Shown: positions 1 through 10,903, numbered from the stretch's first letter. The stretch is DNA of 37,197 nt from Bacteroidota bacterium (GCA_021823405.1 JAKAOA010000012.1:1-37197); one strand, 5' to 3'. Translations and numbers: made by a program. The notes: generated from the sequence alone by a model not told the origin.

Positions 1-220
1 ATCTATCGAATCCGGAAAATGACGGCGGTTGAAATCCGCCTGCCTGCGCATCGATGGTATAATTCACCTGAAACTGTTGTCCTATCCCAACTGTTGTTTG
101 CGATGCGGTTGCCCTGAAGCTTTGAGCATGTAGAAGTGAAGATACGGAGGTTAAAAATGTAAGAAAAAGAGCAACCCGTTTCAGTTTTTTAATCGACGAT
201 ATTTTTAAATTCCATTTCAT
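1..220 (-). CDS. batD: BatD-like oxygen-tolerance protein, N-terminal part (truncated by window edge)
   Basis: Not in the ORF track. Reverse strand reads MKWNLKISSIKKLKRVALFLTFLTSVSSLLHAQSFRATASQTTVGIGQQFQVNYTIDAQAGGFQPPSFSGFDR: signal peptide plus BatD-like N-terminus, directly downstream of batC. Confidence 0.72.
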   Translation of the reverse strand, partial: MKWNLKISSIKKLKRVALFLTFLTSVSSLLHAQSFRATASQTTVGIGQQFQVNYTIDAQAGGFQPPSFSGFDR

Positions 221-222
221 CT

Positions 223-969
223 TTACCAATTCTTCACGATTGTATCCTGTTTTGGATTTGCCTTTTTCTTTTGCATTTGCGCCTGAAGGTTTTTCTCGTC
301 ATTATTTAAAGCATCCAAAATACGTTGTGCATCCTGCTGACTGATATTCTGCTGCTGTTGCTGCTGTGGTTGTTTTTGCTGCTGCTTATCATTATCCTGC
401 TTTTGTTGTTGTTGCTGATTTTGCTGCTGATTTTGCTGCTTTTGCTGCTGATTATTCTGCTTCTGTTGCTGTTGTTTAAGTTTATCCTGTGCATACGCAA
501 GATTATAGCGCGTATCGTCGTCCGAAGGGTTATTGAGAAGCGAGTTTTCGTATTGTTTAATTCCTTCTTCATATTTTTTTTGCTCCATCTCGCAGTTGCC
601 TATGTTGTGATAAGCATGCGCCGTTAGTATCTTATCTTTGGTGAGCGACAATGCCTGTTTGTATGCCTCTACTGCCTGGTCATACTGCCCTTGTCGGAAG
701 TACGCATCGCCAAGATTGAATTTACCCTTGACAGCCGCCGATTTATCGTGTAGCGCTTTCTCATAATCGGCTTCTGCATCCTTATAGTTTTTAGCATCAT
801 ACGCTTTATTCCCTTTGCGAAGGTATAAATTACCTTGTTGTTGCGCACGGATTATCACCGGAATAAAAACCAATAACAGCAATGACATAACGGCTGACCG
901 GTATATTTCAAATAAAAAACACCTTTGCTTCCTTTTTAGAAAAAAATTGATTTTTAAAACTCCTTTCAT
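223..969 (-). CDS. batC: TPR-repeat BatC-like protein with Q/N-rich C-terminal tail
   Basis: TPR motifs (GNLYLRKGNKAYDAKNYKDAEADYEKAL; AYHNIGNCEMEQKKYEEGIKQYENSL), 4-bp overlap with batB, position in Bat operon. Confidence 0.8.
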   Translation of the reverse strand: MKGVLKINFFLKRKQRCFLFEIYRSAVMSLLLLVFIPVIIRAQQQGNLYLRKGNKAYDAKNYKDAEADYEKALHDKSAAVKGKFNLGDAYFRQGQYDQAVEAYKQALSLTKDKILTAHAYHNIGNCEMEQKKYEEGIKQYENSLLNNPSDDDTRYNLAYAQDKLKQQQQKQNNQQQKQQNQQQNQQQQQKQDNDKQQQKQPQQQQQQNISQQDAQRILDALNNDEKNLQAQMQKKKANPKQDTIVKNW

Positions 970-2024
970 TGCTTTTTATTTTTTTCGCCAAACAAATTAA
1001 GTTGATGATACCACTTTGTTTTTCGTTCGGTAACGAACACATCGAGTAGAAGAATAAGAAAGGCAGGTATTATAAAGAATTCAAATTGTTCATCATAATC
1101 CCTGTAAACTTTACTTGATATTAGCTTTTTGCCCATTTTGCGTATCTGGTCCAAAATGGTCTCCAGTCCTGCATCGGAACTAGTCGCTCTCACACATATA
1201 CCTCCTGCTGCATCGGCTATCTGACGGAGCAGGTCAATATTCAGTTTCGTAACAATTGTATTTCCGTCTTTATCCTTCATGTAACCTGATGCCTGTCCGT
1301 CTACCATTACCGGTATGGGAGCGCCTTCGGGTGAGCCCATACCTATGGTATGTATCGTAATTCCCTGTCCGGCTGCATCTTTGGCTGCGCGCAAGGCGTC
1401 GTCTTCCCAGTTCTCCCCGTCGGTTATCAGCACTATGGCTTTATTTCTGCCCTGTGCATTATCCGGCTGGTCATTCAGCATATTAGCCGACATATCAATG
1501 GCGGCACCGATAGCGGTGCCTTGCATCGGTATCATGTTTGTATTGATCGGGTCGAGCAGCATCTTTGCGGCGGAATAATCAGTGGTAATGGGCAACTGAA
1601 TATAGGGTTGACCTGCAAATACCACAATCCCGATGCGGTCTCCGTGGAGTTCACCAATCATTTTTTCAATCGCTTCTTTAGCCCTTTCAAGACGGCTCGG
1701 CTCAATATCTCTGGCATTCATGCTGTTGGACACGTCAAGGGCAATCACAATATCAGATCCCCGCCGCTCCACCGTTTCTTCATGTGAGCCGATTTCGGGG
1801 TCTATAATCGCTCCAATCATCAGAAAAAGGGCAAAAACTGCAAGAATAAACTTCAGGTTTTTCTTCGACAGTGAACTTTCAGGTGCCAAAACATGGAATA
1901 ATGGAAGTTCGGCGAACATCCGAATAGAACGTTTCCGGCTGCGTAGAGCAAGCCAATAGATACCAATAAACAGTGGTATGACAGCTAAGGCATAAACATA
2001 TTTTATATGAGCGAACTGCAACAT
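966..2024 (-). CDS. batB: VWA-domain protein, BatB-like
   Basis: MIDAS motif DVSNSMNARD, TM segments at both ends, overlaps batA and batC. Confidence 0.85.
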   Translation of the reverse strand: MLQFAHIKYVYALAVIPLFIGIYWLALRSRKRSIRMFAELPLFHVLAPESSLSKKNLKFILAVFALFLMIGAIIDPEIGSHEETVERRGSDIVIALDVSNSMNARDIEPSRLERAKEAIEKMIGELHGDRIGIVVFAGQPYIQLPITTDYSAAKMLLDPINTNMIPMQGTAIGAAIDMSANMLNDQPDNAQGRNKAIVLITDGENWEDDALRAAKDAAGQGITIHTIGMGSPEGAPIPVMVDGQASGYMKDKDGNTIVTKLNIDLLRQIADAAGGICVRATSSDAGLETILDQIRKMGKKLISSKVYRDYDEQFEFFIIPAFLILLLDVFVTERKTKWYHQLNLFGEKNKKQ

Positions 2025-3037
2025 TATGGCACGGTTTTCAGAATAGTATTTTTCAATGTTAATTCAAGTAGAATAAGAATAGATGCTGCTATGGCGAAGG
2101 GCAAAAACTCCTCGCTCTTTTCAGTATAATCCTTCTCCGTAATTTTTGATTTTTCCATCCTGTCTATTTCACTGTAAATTTTTGCCAGTCCCCTATTATC
2201 AGTAGCTCTGAAATATTTTCCTCCTGTCATTAGCGCTATTTGCCTTAGCAGGTCTTCGTCTATCTCTACATCCTGCAACGAATAATGATATTGGCCGTTT
2301 GGCAATATTGCGTCCGGCGTCATGGCTTTACCTATTGTTCCTACACCGATGGTGTATACTCTAATACCGAACACTTTCGCAATTTCGGCGGCTGTAAGAG
2401 GCGGAACCGAGCCCATATTGTTCACCCCGTCGGTGAGTAAGATTATTACTTTGCTTTTTGCAGTTCGGTCGTCTTTCAGCCGGCTCACGGCTGTTGCCAA
2501 CCCGTCTCCTATTGCTGTACCGTCTTCAATCATTCCTGTATGTACTTGTAGGAGCAGATTTTTCAATACTGCATGGTCGGTAGTGAGAGGGCATTGAGTA
2601 AATGCCTGACCGCTAAATACTACAAGTCCTATTTTATCATCGGGGCGGTTATCAATAAATGCCGAGTCCACTCTCTTGGCGGCGCCAATACGGTCAGGAT
2701 GAAAATCGGTAGAGAGCATTGAACCTGAAATATCCTGCGCCAGTATAATGTCTATTCCCTCGCTGCTGATGTTCTTCCAACTCATTGATGATTGCGGCTT
2801 TGCAATGATTACAATCAGTAGAGCAACGGCAAGGACTCGGAAAATAAACAGAGAATGGCGCATATAGTTTTTCCAATCGCGTTTCGGTGCATCAGTAACT
2901 GGAAATGGGAGTGGCATTTGCACAGCAGCCGTATAATAGTTATGCCTGAAATAATAAAATAGACCAAGCAATGGTACTGTAAACAGCAACCATAAATACT
3001 GCGGATGAGCAAATGTTATGGATTTAAAATATTCCAT
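2024..3037 (-). CDS. batA: VWA-domain protein, BatA-like
   Basis: DISGSMLSTDF MIDAS motif, LTDGVNNMG, N- and C-terminal TM segments. Confidence 0.85.
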   Translation of the reverse strand: MEYFKSITFAHPQYLWLLFTVPLLGLFYYFRHNYYTAAVQMPLPFPVTDAPKRDWKNYMRHSLFIFRVLAVALLIVIIAKPQSSMSWKNISSEGIDIILAQDISGSMLSTDFHPDRIGAAKRVDSAFIDNRPDDKIGLVVFSGQAFTQCPLTTDHAVLKNLLLQVHTGMIEDGTAIGDGLATAVSRLKDDRTAKSKVIILLTDGVNNMGSVPPLTAAEIAKVFGIRVYTIGVGTIGKAMTPDAILPNGQYHYSLQDVEIDEDLLRQIALMTGGKYFRATDNRGLAKIYSEIDRMEKSKITEKDYTEKSEEFLPFAIAASILILLELTLKNTILKTVP

Positions 3038-4133
3038 TTGTATTGTTCACTGATGGTTGATTATTATTACCGCCATTCTGCACGCTTTCATTGGCTGCCG
3101 GCTGAACCTGCTCCTGTTTAGGGATGGTTTCTTTTATAAAGTCGATAGCATCGGATAAACTCTTCTCATGCTCTGCCGCCAATGGCTTTTCTTTCGCAAA
3201 TTTAACCAAATCGGATAGTATCAGAATTTGCTGTAATGACATATAAAAAGGAGTATTGACCACTTCAGTGCGGCGCAGCGCTTGCATAATCTCCGAAGTA
3301 ATCATTTCAGGGGCGGCAATGCTGTATCGCTCACCGATATAGGTGCGTAATATATCGGAAATGGCTGTATGGTATTCCTTAATTCTTCCTTCCTGCCACA
3401 ATTTACGGTCAGCAAGATCCTGCAATGCCTTCAGCGCCTTTACATGTGGCTCTATAGGCGGCGCTTTTATAATTACAGGGGCAATTGTCTTATTTTTCAT
3501 TTTCTTGCGCACGTAGTAGATTATTATCAGGATAATGGCAAGCACTACAACTCCTATCCCTATCCACGGCAATATCTCAAATATGGACCAAGGCGCGCTT
3601 ATCGGACCTTTTATGTCTTTAATGCCTTTAGTGGTATCTACGACTACGGTATGCACTGTAAGCATCATCGGCTCGGTAATGAGAGGATGGGCTGTGTCGC
3701 CATTCACAATAAATCGAAACGGGGGAATTGCATAATAACCCGAATCGAAACATGTGATGAGAATGTCCTGTTTTTGCAACTGTTGTTCAGGGTGCGAACT
3801 ATCGCCCAACACGGTATCGATTTTTGATTTACTTACCACCTTTATTTTGCTCGCTACGGAATCGCCGATTGCGGGCCATTCAATTTTAATAAGCCCTTTA
3901 TGAAGATTGTAAAAGGCAGTAAGATGCAGATGTACCTGCTCCCCAATCAAGATGGTGTTGCTGTCGAGATGCGCTGCAACCTGCACGTTCTGCGCAGATG
4001 CTAATAAACCCCAAAACAAATAACATACCATGCAAAGTATAAGATACCCGCGGTGCAAATGGCGCGCACGCATAAGGGGATATGCCGCTTTCGCCTTGGT
4101 TTTAAATGGATTAATTTCTTTCTCTCTGTACAT
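3024..4133 (-). CDS. BatD-like / DUF4381-type membrane protein of the Bat operon
   Basis: Signal/TM at N-terminus, beta-rich domain, central TM (IGIGVVVLAIILIIIYYVRKKMK), cytoplasmic helical tail; between DUF58 and batA. Confidence 0.6.
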   Translation of the reverse strand: MYREKEINPFKTKAKAAYPLMRARHLHRGYLILCMVCYLFWGLLASAQNVQVAAHLDSNTILIGEQVHLHLTAFYNLHKGLIKIEWPAIGDSVASKIKVVSKSKIDTVLGDSSHPEQQLQKQDILITCFDSGYYAIPPFRFIVNGDTAHPLITEPMMLTVHTVVVDTTKGIKDIKGPISAPWSIFEILPWIGIGVVVLAIILIIIYYVRKKMKNKTIAPVIIKAPPIEPHVKALKALQDLADRKLWQEGRIKEYHTAISDILRTYIGERYSIAAPEMITSEIMQALRRTEVVNTPFYMSLQQILILSDLVKFAKEKPLAAEHEKSLSDAIDFIKETIPKQEQVQPAANESVQNGGNNNQPSVNNTNGIF

Positions 4134-4141
4134 AACAGTAT

Positions 4142-5011
4142 TTACCTGCCCCGGCGCGCAAACAGCGTGGTTAAAGGTTCTATATAAGATTGATCGGTAG
4201 CTATTGCTACACTATCTGTGCCTGAACGGAGAAATACCTCTTTTAATTCGGCTTCCTTTGTTCTCACCGCTGCAAAGTAACGGTCTCTTACCTTTCGGTT
4301 AGATGTATCCATCCATACACTTTTCCCGCTTTCAGTGTCAAAGAATTGTACTAGTCCGATAGACGGTAACTCCTTTTCGCGTTTATCATAAATCCTAAGG
4401 GCGATCAAGTCGTGTCTTCCAGACGCTATTTTCAGTGCATCCGTAAAATTGGAATCAAGAAAATCGGAGATTACAAAGGCGATACTTTTCTTCTTAATCG
4501 CATTGTTGAAATATTTCAAAGCGCCAGCTATATTTGTTTTCCTTCCTGCGGGCTTAAATTCGAGCAACTCGCGGATAATGTGAAGAATATGTGACTTACC
4601 CTTTTTAGGCGGAATAAATTTTTCAACACGGTCGGTAAAAAAAATCACGCTTATCTTATCGTTGTTCTGTATGGCTGAAAATGCCAGCACAGCGCATAAC
4701 TCCGTAATCATATCCTGTTTCAACTGTTTGCGCGTTCCGAAATGTTCTGATGAACTTACATCTACAAGCAGCATAACAGTTAATTCTCGTTCCTCCTCAA
4801 ATACTTTCACAAACGGGTGATTAAAGCGAGCGGTTACGTTCCAGTCAATATTACGAATATCGTCGCCTACAGAATATTCCCTCACTTCGCTGAAAGACAT
4901 ACCTCGCCCTTTGAACGCGCTATGATATTCCCCCGAGAATAAGTCCTGGGATAATCTGCGTGTTTTTATCTCAATTTTCCTTACTTTTTTTAATAGTTCG
5001 CCAGCTTCCAT
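4142..5011 (-). CDS. DUF58-domain protein
   Basis: EYSVGDDIRNIDWNVTARFNHPFVKVFEEERELTVMLLVDVSSSEHFG is a characteristic DUF58 signature; adjacent to MoxR. Confidence 0.9.
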   Translation of the reverse strand: MEAGELLKKVRKIEIKTRRLSQDLFSGEYHSAFKGRGMSFSEVREYSVGDDIRNIDWNVTARFNHPFVKVFEEERELTVMLLVDVSSSEHFGTRKQLKQDMITELCAVLAFSAIQNNDKISVIFFTDRVEKFIPPKKGKSHILHIIRELLEFKPAGRKTNIAGALKYFNNAIKKKSIAFVISDFLDSNFTDALKIASGRHDLIALRIYDKREKELPSIGLVQFFDTESGKSVWMDTSNRKVRDRYFAAVRTKEAELKEVFLRSGTDSVAIATDQSYIEPLTTLFARRGR

Positions 5012-5026
5012 TTTTTCGATATTTCC

Positions 5027-6013
5027 TTATGGAACTTCTATGGTGTTCAGTATCTCTGTAATGATGTTTTCGGTTGTGATATTTTCTGCTTCAGCTTCGT
5101 AGGTTAGTCCGATGCGGTGACGCAGCACGTCGTGGCAGATAGCCCGCACATCTTCAGGTATTACATATCCACGGCGTTTGATAAAGGCATACGCCTTAGA
5201 GGCGAATGCCATGCTAATGCTTGCCCTCGGCGATCCACCGTAGCTTATCATGGAGGCGTATTTCTCCATTTTATAATCTTTGGGGAAGCGTGTGGCGAAC
5301 ACGATATCAAGTATATACTTTTCAATCTTCTCATCCATATAAACTACCTTAACAGCATCGCGCGCCTTTAATATATCGGTTGGCTTTAAAATGTGGTTCG
5401 GTTTCGGAAAATCAGAGGCCAGATTTTGTTGCACTATTTTCTGTTCGTCGCTTTTTTGCGGATAATGAATCACCACTTTCAGCATAAAGCGGTCAACCTG
5501 TGCCTCCGGCAACACGTAAGTTCCTTCCTGCTCAATGGGATTTTGAGTTGCCAGCACCAGAAAAGGTTCAGGCAGTTTGTAAGTTTCCTCGCTTATGGTA
5601 ACCTGCCTTTCCTGCATAGCTTCGAGCAGCGCGCTTTGAACTTTGGCAGGAGCGCGGTTTATTTCGTCTGCTAAAATAAAATTTGCGAAGATAGGTCCTT
5701 TGCGAACTGTAAATTCTTCCTTTTTCTGATTATATATCATTGTGCCTATAAGATCGGCAGGCAAAAGGTCGGGAGTAAACTGTATGCGCGCAAACGAAGC
5801 GTCTATGGTAGAGGCAAGGGTTTTAATAGCAAGCGTTTTTGCAAGACCAGGAACCCCCTCGAGCAGTATATGTCCGTTGGCAAGCAAGCCCACAAGCAGT
5901 CGTTCCACCATATATCTTTGCCCTACTATTACTTTCTCCATTTCGAGATTCAGCAGGTCTACGAAGGAACTTTCCTTCTGTATCTTTTCGTTAATTTCTT
6001 TAATGTCAATCAT
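5027..6013 (-). CDS. MoxR-family AAA+ ATPase
   Basis: EGVPGLAKTLAIKTLA (Walker A region), LADEINRAPAKVQSALLEAMQERQVT, LATQNPIEQEGTY. Confidence 0.95.
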   Translation of the reverse strand: MIDIKEINEKIQKESSFVDLLNLEMEKVIVGQRYMVERLLVGLLANGHILLEGVPGLAKTLAIKTLASTIDASFARIQFTPDLLPADLIGTMIYNQKKEEFTVRKGPIFANFILADEINRAPAKVQSALLEAMQERQVTISEETYKLPEPFLVLATQNPIEQEGTYVLPEAQVDRFMLKVVIHYPQKSDEQKIVQQNLASDFPKPNHILKPTDILKARDAVKVVYMDEKIEKYILDIVFATRFPKDYKMEKYASMISYGGSPRASISMAFASKAYAFIKRRGYVIPEDVRAICHDVLRHRIGLTYEAEAENITTENIITEILNTIEVP

Positions 6014-6143
6014 AGCATTCGGTAGTGATTAGGGATTATTTAATAAATTTTCTGAAAGCGTTCGTTTTTAAGAATGCAAATTTACAATACGGCTGCGGTT
6101 TTATAATCCGGATGGCTGTTAAAAATTGTTAACCTTTCGGGCT

Positions 6144-6151
6144 TATATTTG
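6144..6151 (+). promoter_or_regulatory. Putative Bacteroidota -7 box (TATATTTG) upstream of small membrane protein
   Basis: Matches TAnnTTTG consensus, about 20 nt before ATG at 6171. Confidence 0.4.
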
Positions 6152-6170
6152 CACTTCAAAAATTGAAAGA

Positions 6171-6395
6171 ATGCAGCACGCAGGCAAATTAATGATGATG
6201 ACGGGAGCCCTTCTTTTTATATTCGGACTATTTATATGGGGCGGTGGAAAATATTTTAGGTGGTTCGGCCATCTGCCGGGCGATATTGCCATTGAACGGG
6301 ATAACTTCAAGTTTTATGCTCCGATTGCAAGCATGATACTCATCAGTATTGCCGCAAGTATATTTTACTGGCTAATACGGAAATTTTTTTTCTAA
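6171..6395 (+). CDS. DUF2905-like small membrane protein
   Basis: MQHAGKLMMMTGALLFIFGLFIWGGGKYFRWFGHLPGDIAIERDNFKFYAPIASMILISIAASIFYWLIRKFF; start taken at internal Met rather than the 6126 start of the ORF track. Confidence 0.75.
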   Translation: MQHAGKLMMMTGALLFIFGLFIWGGGKYFRWFGHLPGDIAIERDNFKFYAPIASMILISIAASIFYWLIRKFFF

Positions 6396-6586
6396 AACAT
6401 CACCCTTACCCATCTTCCTTAGATTGCTCCTAGCAAAAGGCGCTTAACTATGAGTACATTACTTTTCATTTTCGACACTTCGCTTATCCTTTACCGCGAT
6501 ACTGAAGGATATAAGTGTCTAAATTATTCATAATCTTCATATTAACTGTACATCTGTTTTCAACACGTCAAGATAATCCATTTTGT

Positions 6587-6594
6587 TATTTTTG
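6587..6594 (+). promoter_or_regulatory. Putative -7 box TATTTTTG upstream of M1 peptidase
   Basis: TAnnTTTG match 26 nt before ATG at 6620, supporting the shorter start. Confidence 0.4.
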
Positions 6595-6619
6595 CATCAT
6601 CCCAAAATCAGCTATTCCT

Positions 6620-8590
6620 ATGAAAACGCTCTTCAGATATACATCAATGCTTTTAATGCTCCAACTTTACGTATTGAACTCCCCCGCGCAAGAGCCGGGA
6701 TATGATCCCGGTCAAGTGTTCGACCCAACGTTTATGTCGCAGCCAGGTAACCCTTATCGCAGCGGGAGCGGTGCTGCCGGACCTATGTATTGGCAAAACA
6801 GAGCTGACTATAAAATAAACGCAACTTTGGATACGGTTATGAATGAGATAATCGGAACAGTAGTGATTACCTATACCAATAATAGCCCTGATGAGCTTGG
6901 GTACATTTGGCTCCAGTTAGACCAGAATCTCTTTACCAACCGTTCGAGAGGGCATAAGACAACACCGATAGGAGGTTACAGGTTTGGCAATGTTGAGTTT
7001 GAAGGAGGCGACAGTATACATTCCATTACAGTAAGCGAACACGGCAAGTCAGTCACCCCCCATTTTACAATTACCGATACCCGCATGCAGGTAATTCTGC
7101 CTGAAACTTTGAAGGCGAAGGGAGATAAAATAACTATGACGATAAACTACAGTTTCAAAATACCGATTTATGGCAGCGATAGGATGGGCATAACAACAAC
7201 AAAAAATGGGAAGATATATCAGATTGCCCAATGGTATCCACGTATGGCGGTATATGACGATGTGGAGGGGTGGAACAACCTGCCTTATTTAGGCGCAGGT
7301 GAATTCTACCTTGAGTATGGCGATATTGACTATTCTGTTACAGTGCCCGCCAATCAGATAGTGGCAGGTTCGGGTGAATTACAGAACCCTTCAGAGGTAC
7401 TTACCGCCGACGAAATCTCAAAATTGAACGCCGCCCGCAACAGTGACCAAAGGGTATATATCATTGGCAAACAGGATGTCGGAAAATCATCAACACATCT
7501 CAAAAACACAGGAGTTCAAACATGGCATTTTAAGATAACCAATACCCGGGATGCAAGTTGGGCAAGTTCTAATGCTTTTATATGGGACGCAGCGCGTATT
7601 AACCTGCCGTCGGGCAAAAAATGCCTTGCCATGTCTTTTTATCCCTCCGAAGTAGCCAGCGATTCGGGCTGGGGAAGGGCAACGGAGTATGTGAAAGGGT
7701 CAATAGAGTTCTATTCGCAGAACTACTATGTCTTTCCTTATCCGGTCGCCTCGAATGTTGCCGGGGATGTGCGCGGTATGGAATATCCCGGTATTGTATT
7801 CTGCGGGATGAATGCAAAAAAAGGCGGCTTGTTCTTTGTCACTACGCATGAATTCGGGCACACATGGTTCCCGATGATTGTGGGCTCAAATGAAAGAAAA
7901 TATGCATGGATGGATGAAGGATTCAACACATTTATCAATAAATATTCAGGTAAAAATTTCAACAATGGGGAATACTATAAGAAAGAAGACCCGAGACAGA
8001 TAGTATCCTTTATGCTTCGCATGAAAATACAGACCATTATGACATATCCGGACGTAATTCAGCCGCGTGATTTGGGACAACTCGCCTACTATAAACCTGC
8101 ACTCGGGCTATATATGCTCCGTGAAAGCATACTCGGACCGGAAAGATTTGACTATGCCTTCCGCACTTACATAAATAGATGGGCTTTTAAACATCCTACC
8201 CCTACCGACTTTTTCAGGAGCATGAACGATGCATCTGGCGAAGACCTGAATTGGTTCTGGAAGGAATGGTTCTATAACAACTGGACATTAGACCAGGCGG
8301 TAGAGGACGTTAAATATGTAAATTCGGATCCTGCTAATGGCGCAGACATCACGATAAGCAATAATAGCGATATGGTAATGCCGGCAGTGGTGGAGGTGCA
8401 GGAGCAAAACGGCAATACAGGGCGGGTTAATTTGCCTGTAGAAATATGGCAGCGCGGCGGAAAATGGACTTTTCACTACAACTCCACCAGCATGATAAAA
8501 TCGGTGGAAATAGACCCCGACCATGCTTTGCCCGATGTGAACCCGGATAATAATATTTGGACATCTGGTACCAATGCCCCTATAAAATAA
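6620..8590 (+). CDS. Secreted M1-family (gluzincin) metallopeptidase
   Basis: HEFGH-X18-E ([29 protein letters not shown]); signal peptide [24 protein letters not shown]. Confidence 0.9.
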   Translation: MKTLFRYTSMLLMLQLYVLNSPAQEPGYDPGQVFDPTFMSQPGNPYRSGSGAAGPMYWQNRADYKINATLDTVMNEIIGTVVITYTNNSPDELGYIWLQLDQNLFTNRSRGHKTTPIGGYRFGNVEFEGGDSIHSITVSEHGKSVTPHFTITDTRMQVILPETLKAKGDKITMTINYSFKIPIYGSDRMGITTTKNGKIYQIAQWYPRMAVYDDVEGWNNLPYLGAGEFYLEYGDIDYSVTVPANQIVAGSGELQNPSEVLTADEISKLNAARNSDQRVYIIGKQDVGKSSTHLKNTGVQTWHFKITNTRDASWASSNAFIWDAARINLPSGKKCLAMSFYPSEVASDSGWGRATEYVKGSIEFYSQNYYVFPYPVASNVAGDVRGMEYPGIVFCGMNAKKGGLFFVTTHEFGHTWFPMIVGSNERKYAWMDEGFNTFINKYSGKNFNNGEYYKKEDPRQIVSFMLRMKIQTIMTYPDVIQPRDLGQLAYYKPALGLYMLRESILGPERFDYAFRTYINRWAFKHPTPTDFFRSMNDASGEDLNWFWKEWFYNNWTLDQAVEDVKYVNSDPANGADITISNNSDMVMPAVVEVQEQNGNTGRVNLPVEIWQRGGKWTFHYNSTSMIKSVEIDPDHALPDVNPDNNIWTSGTNAPIK

Positions 8591-8636
8591 AGCCGTTAGA
8601 GCCATAGAGGGTTAGCTAATGGAGCGGCTTTTTTTT
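8589..8636 (+). terminator. Putative intrinsic terminator
   Basis: AAGCCG / CGGCTT plus CCAT / ATGG stem followed by a T8 run; between convergent genes. Confidence 0.55.
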
Positions 8637-8642
8637 AATGTA

Positions 8643-9317
8643 TTAAGCCAGTAAATCCGGCCTTTTTGTTTTAGTTTTTTCTATGCTTCTGGCAAGGCGC
8701 CACTCTTCAATCTGTTTGGCGTTCCCCGAAAGAAGAACATCGGGAACTTTTAAACCATTATACTCGGCAGGGCGTGTGTAAACAGGCGGCGCTAGCAGGT
8801 TATCCTGAAAGGAGTCGGTTAATGCCGAGGTTTCGTCGGAAATAACACCCGGGAGCAGCCGTATTACAGAATCGCATAAAACTGCAGCGGGCAATTCTCC
8901 ACCGCTCAATACATAATCACCTATTGAAATTTCCTTTGTGATGAAAAGTTCCCTCACGCGCTCATCTATCCCTTTATAATGTCCGCAGAGCAATATTATA
9001 TTATCGAGCAGCGAAAGATTATTGGCGGTTGCCTGATTGAGCAAATCGCCGTCGGGGGTAAGGTATATTATCTCGTCATATTGCCTCGCCGATTTCAGTT
9101 CTTCAATACATCTGGCAATGGGTTCTATGCACATAACCATACCTGCACCGCCGCCAAAAGGGGCATCGTCTACCTGCCTATAATTGCCTGTGCCGTAACT
9201 GCGAAGATTTATGAAATTAACTTCTGCAAGTTTTTTCTCAATAGCCCTTTTTATAATGGAATGACTGAAAGGGCTTTCGAGTAAACCCGGATGCAGCGTA
9301 ATAATGTCTATTCGCAT
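8643..9317 (-). CDS. trmD: tRNA (guanine-N1-)-methyltransferase TrmD
   Basis: [66 protein letters not shown]. Confidence 0.96.
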   Translation of the reverse strand: MRIDIITLHPGLLESPFSHSIIKRAIEKKLAEVNFINLRSYGTGNYRQVDDAPFGGGAGMVMCIEPIARCIEELKSARQYDEIIYLTPDGDLLNQATANNLSLLDNIILLCGHYKGIDERVRELFITKEISIGDYVLSGGELPAAVLCDSVIRLLPGVISDETSALTDSFQDNLLAPPVYTRPAEYNGLKVPDVLLSGNAKQIEEWRLARSIEKTKTKRPDLLA

Positions 9318-9455
9318 GTGTAGTAATTTCCTTTGTATGCAAATATAATGGCATAACGCCTACCGTTTAAATATTTTTATCCGCCTGCCATAAATCATTT
9401 CATTATCGGCTCCTTTTTTGTTTCTTTGTAATATTGTTGAATAAATTGCCCTGTA

Positions 9456-9980
9456 ATGAATCCTGTGTGCTATCTCAACCTCATCTATTTGAGCATTTCC
9501 AATGCCGAAATTCTGATAGCCATACTTGCTTCACTGGCAGCTTCGATAGTAGTTTTCAGCATAACCGAGATAGTGGCTCCCTATTTCAGATACAGCAGAT
9601 TAGCCGGGAAATATGAAATATTCTGGATTAAAAACTGGCGCGAAGGCGGCGATGAAATTGATTTTACGAAACCGATGGGAAATGCCGAACTGACTTACAA
9701 AGGGGGTAACAAGTTAGAGATACTTTACAGGCAGACAAGACACGAAACGGAGTATAGCGAGGTTGACCACCGCTGGAAAGGAACTTTAATTATGGAAACT
9801 CCCCATAACGGCACTATCGCTTTTAATTATACGATGCTTGGCGGCAAACCCCTCGACATGCACAAACACCGTATCGGCTTCAAGAAAGTGATATGCGATC
9901 ACCGGCGCGACAAGAAGGTGATTTACCTTATCGGCTATCGCTCGGAGGGCTATGGCAAAGAGGTTCTGATTGAAAAATAA
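9456..9980 (+). CDS. Hypothetical membrane-anchored protein
   Basis: Single N-terminal TM followed by a soluble domain; coding-like ORF. Confidence 0.55.
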   Translation: MNPVCYLNLIYLSISNAEILIAILASLAASIVVFSITEIVAPYFRYSRLAGKYEIFWIKNWREGGDEIDFTKPMGNAELTYKGGNKLEILYRQTRHETEYSEVDHRWKGTLIMETPHNGTIAFNYTMLGGKPLDMHKHRIGFKKVICDHRRDKKVIYLIGYRSEGYGKEVLIEK

Positions 9981-10080
9981 ATATACTGCTCGTAAACGAT
10001 TTTGCTACCGTGTGCCGCCTTAGCTATAGCGGTGGTGCAACGCGAAATACTTGTGCAAGCCGTTATACCGAAGCTTTGAA

Positions 10081-10133
10081 TTTGTGGACCTTTACAACCC
10101 GATAGCTATCGGGTTCAATTGTGGTCGGTATAG
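10081..10133 (-). repeat. Dispersed palindrome-containing repeat, copy A (partial)
   Basis: Reverse complement CTATACCGACCACAATTGAACCCGATAGCTATCGGGTTGTAAAGGTCCACAAA aligns with 34238-34290. Confidence 0.7.
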
Positions 10134-10204
10134 TTACAGGAACAGGAGTACCTACTTCTGAAGCTGACATTTATTTGAAATGCCCTAAAAATCTTAATAC
10201 CAGA

Positions 10205-10276
10205 GCGGAAAACGGGGCTCGAACCCGCGACCCTCAGCTTGGGAAGCTGATGCTCTACCAACTGAGCTATTTCCGC
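10205..10276 (-). tRNA. tRNA-Gly(CCC)
   Basis: GCGGAAA/TTTCCGC acceptor, D arm GCTCAGTTGGTAGAGC, anticodon loop TTCCCAA, T arm GCGGGTTCGAGCCCCGT. Confidence 0.95.
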
Positions 10277-10495
10277 TTTTGCGCAAATGTAGTAATTGTC
10301 GGAAAATAGAACCGAATGTTGACGCTCCGATCAGCGCCATGACCAATGCTCTTTCAATACTACTTTCACTTTTAATCGCAAATTATCCAATTATCTCGCA
10401 TCTCAAATATTTGATTTTTTTACAATCCATAGAACCTTCGCGGTATCATTCTCTTCATCTTGGTTAATTTTGAGAGAGAAATTTACCTATTCCGG

Positions 10496-10903
10496 TTAAT
10501 AAATATTACGTGTTTCCCACTGTTTCATAAGCCATTCAACAGCCTTGTCCTCTTCGGTAAACACCTCCATAGGGTAAGGCGGCTTGCTTACTTCTGTGAA
10601 TGCCTTTACCACCAGGCGCTCCCCTACTCTATTAACCAGTACCGCCTGCGCTACAGCTTTAATTTTCTTCTGGAGTTCTATAGAAATTCTATGCCCTTCC
10701 GAAGTTAAATTTATTTGGATACGGGTATCAACAAAGGCAAGATATGGTTTTAAATTTGTAAAATCATTGGTAATCTCTGTACACTCTAATATCTCCTTCG
10801 GTCCCATGATAATAGATTTAGTGTACCGCCGGTATATAATAGGCGCTTTATACGATATAATAACATACTCCAACTTTACTTCCTTCATAACCCGGTGTTG
10901 CAA
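10496..10903 (-). CDS. Hypothetical protein, SpoIIAA/STAS-like (DUF7793-type)
   Basis: AQAVLVNRVGERLVVKAFTEVSKPPYPMEVFTEEDKAVEWL motif. Confidence 0.55.
   Translation of the reverse strand: MQHRVMKEVKLEYVIISYKAPIIYRRYTKSIIMGPKEILECTEITNDFTNLKPYLAFVDTRIQINLTSEGHRISIELQKKIKAVAQAVLVNRVGERLVVKAFTEVSKPPYPMEVFTEEDKAVEWLMKQWETRNIY

Noticed and set aside
325-627. Plus-strand Leu-rich ORF (100 aa) opposite batC
   Set aside because: Antisense shadow of the Q-rich triplet tract; no independent coding signal.
1-6013. Bat/MoxR cluster as a novel system
   Set aside because: Order moxR-DUF58-BatD-like-batA-batB-batC-batD matches the known Bacteroidota aerotolerance-type operon; ordinary apart from the Q-rich tail.
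10121-10309. Plus-strand 62-aa ORF containing NGARTRDPQLGKLMLYQLSYF
   Set aside because: Antisense translation of tRNA-Gly; typical spurious ORF over tRNA.
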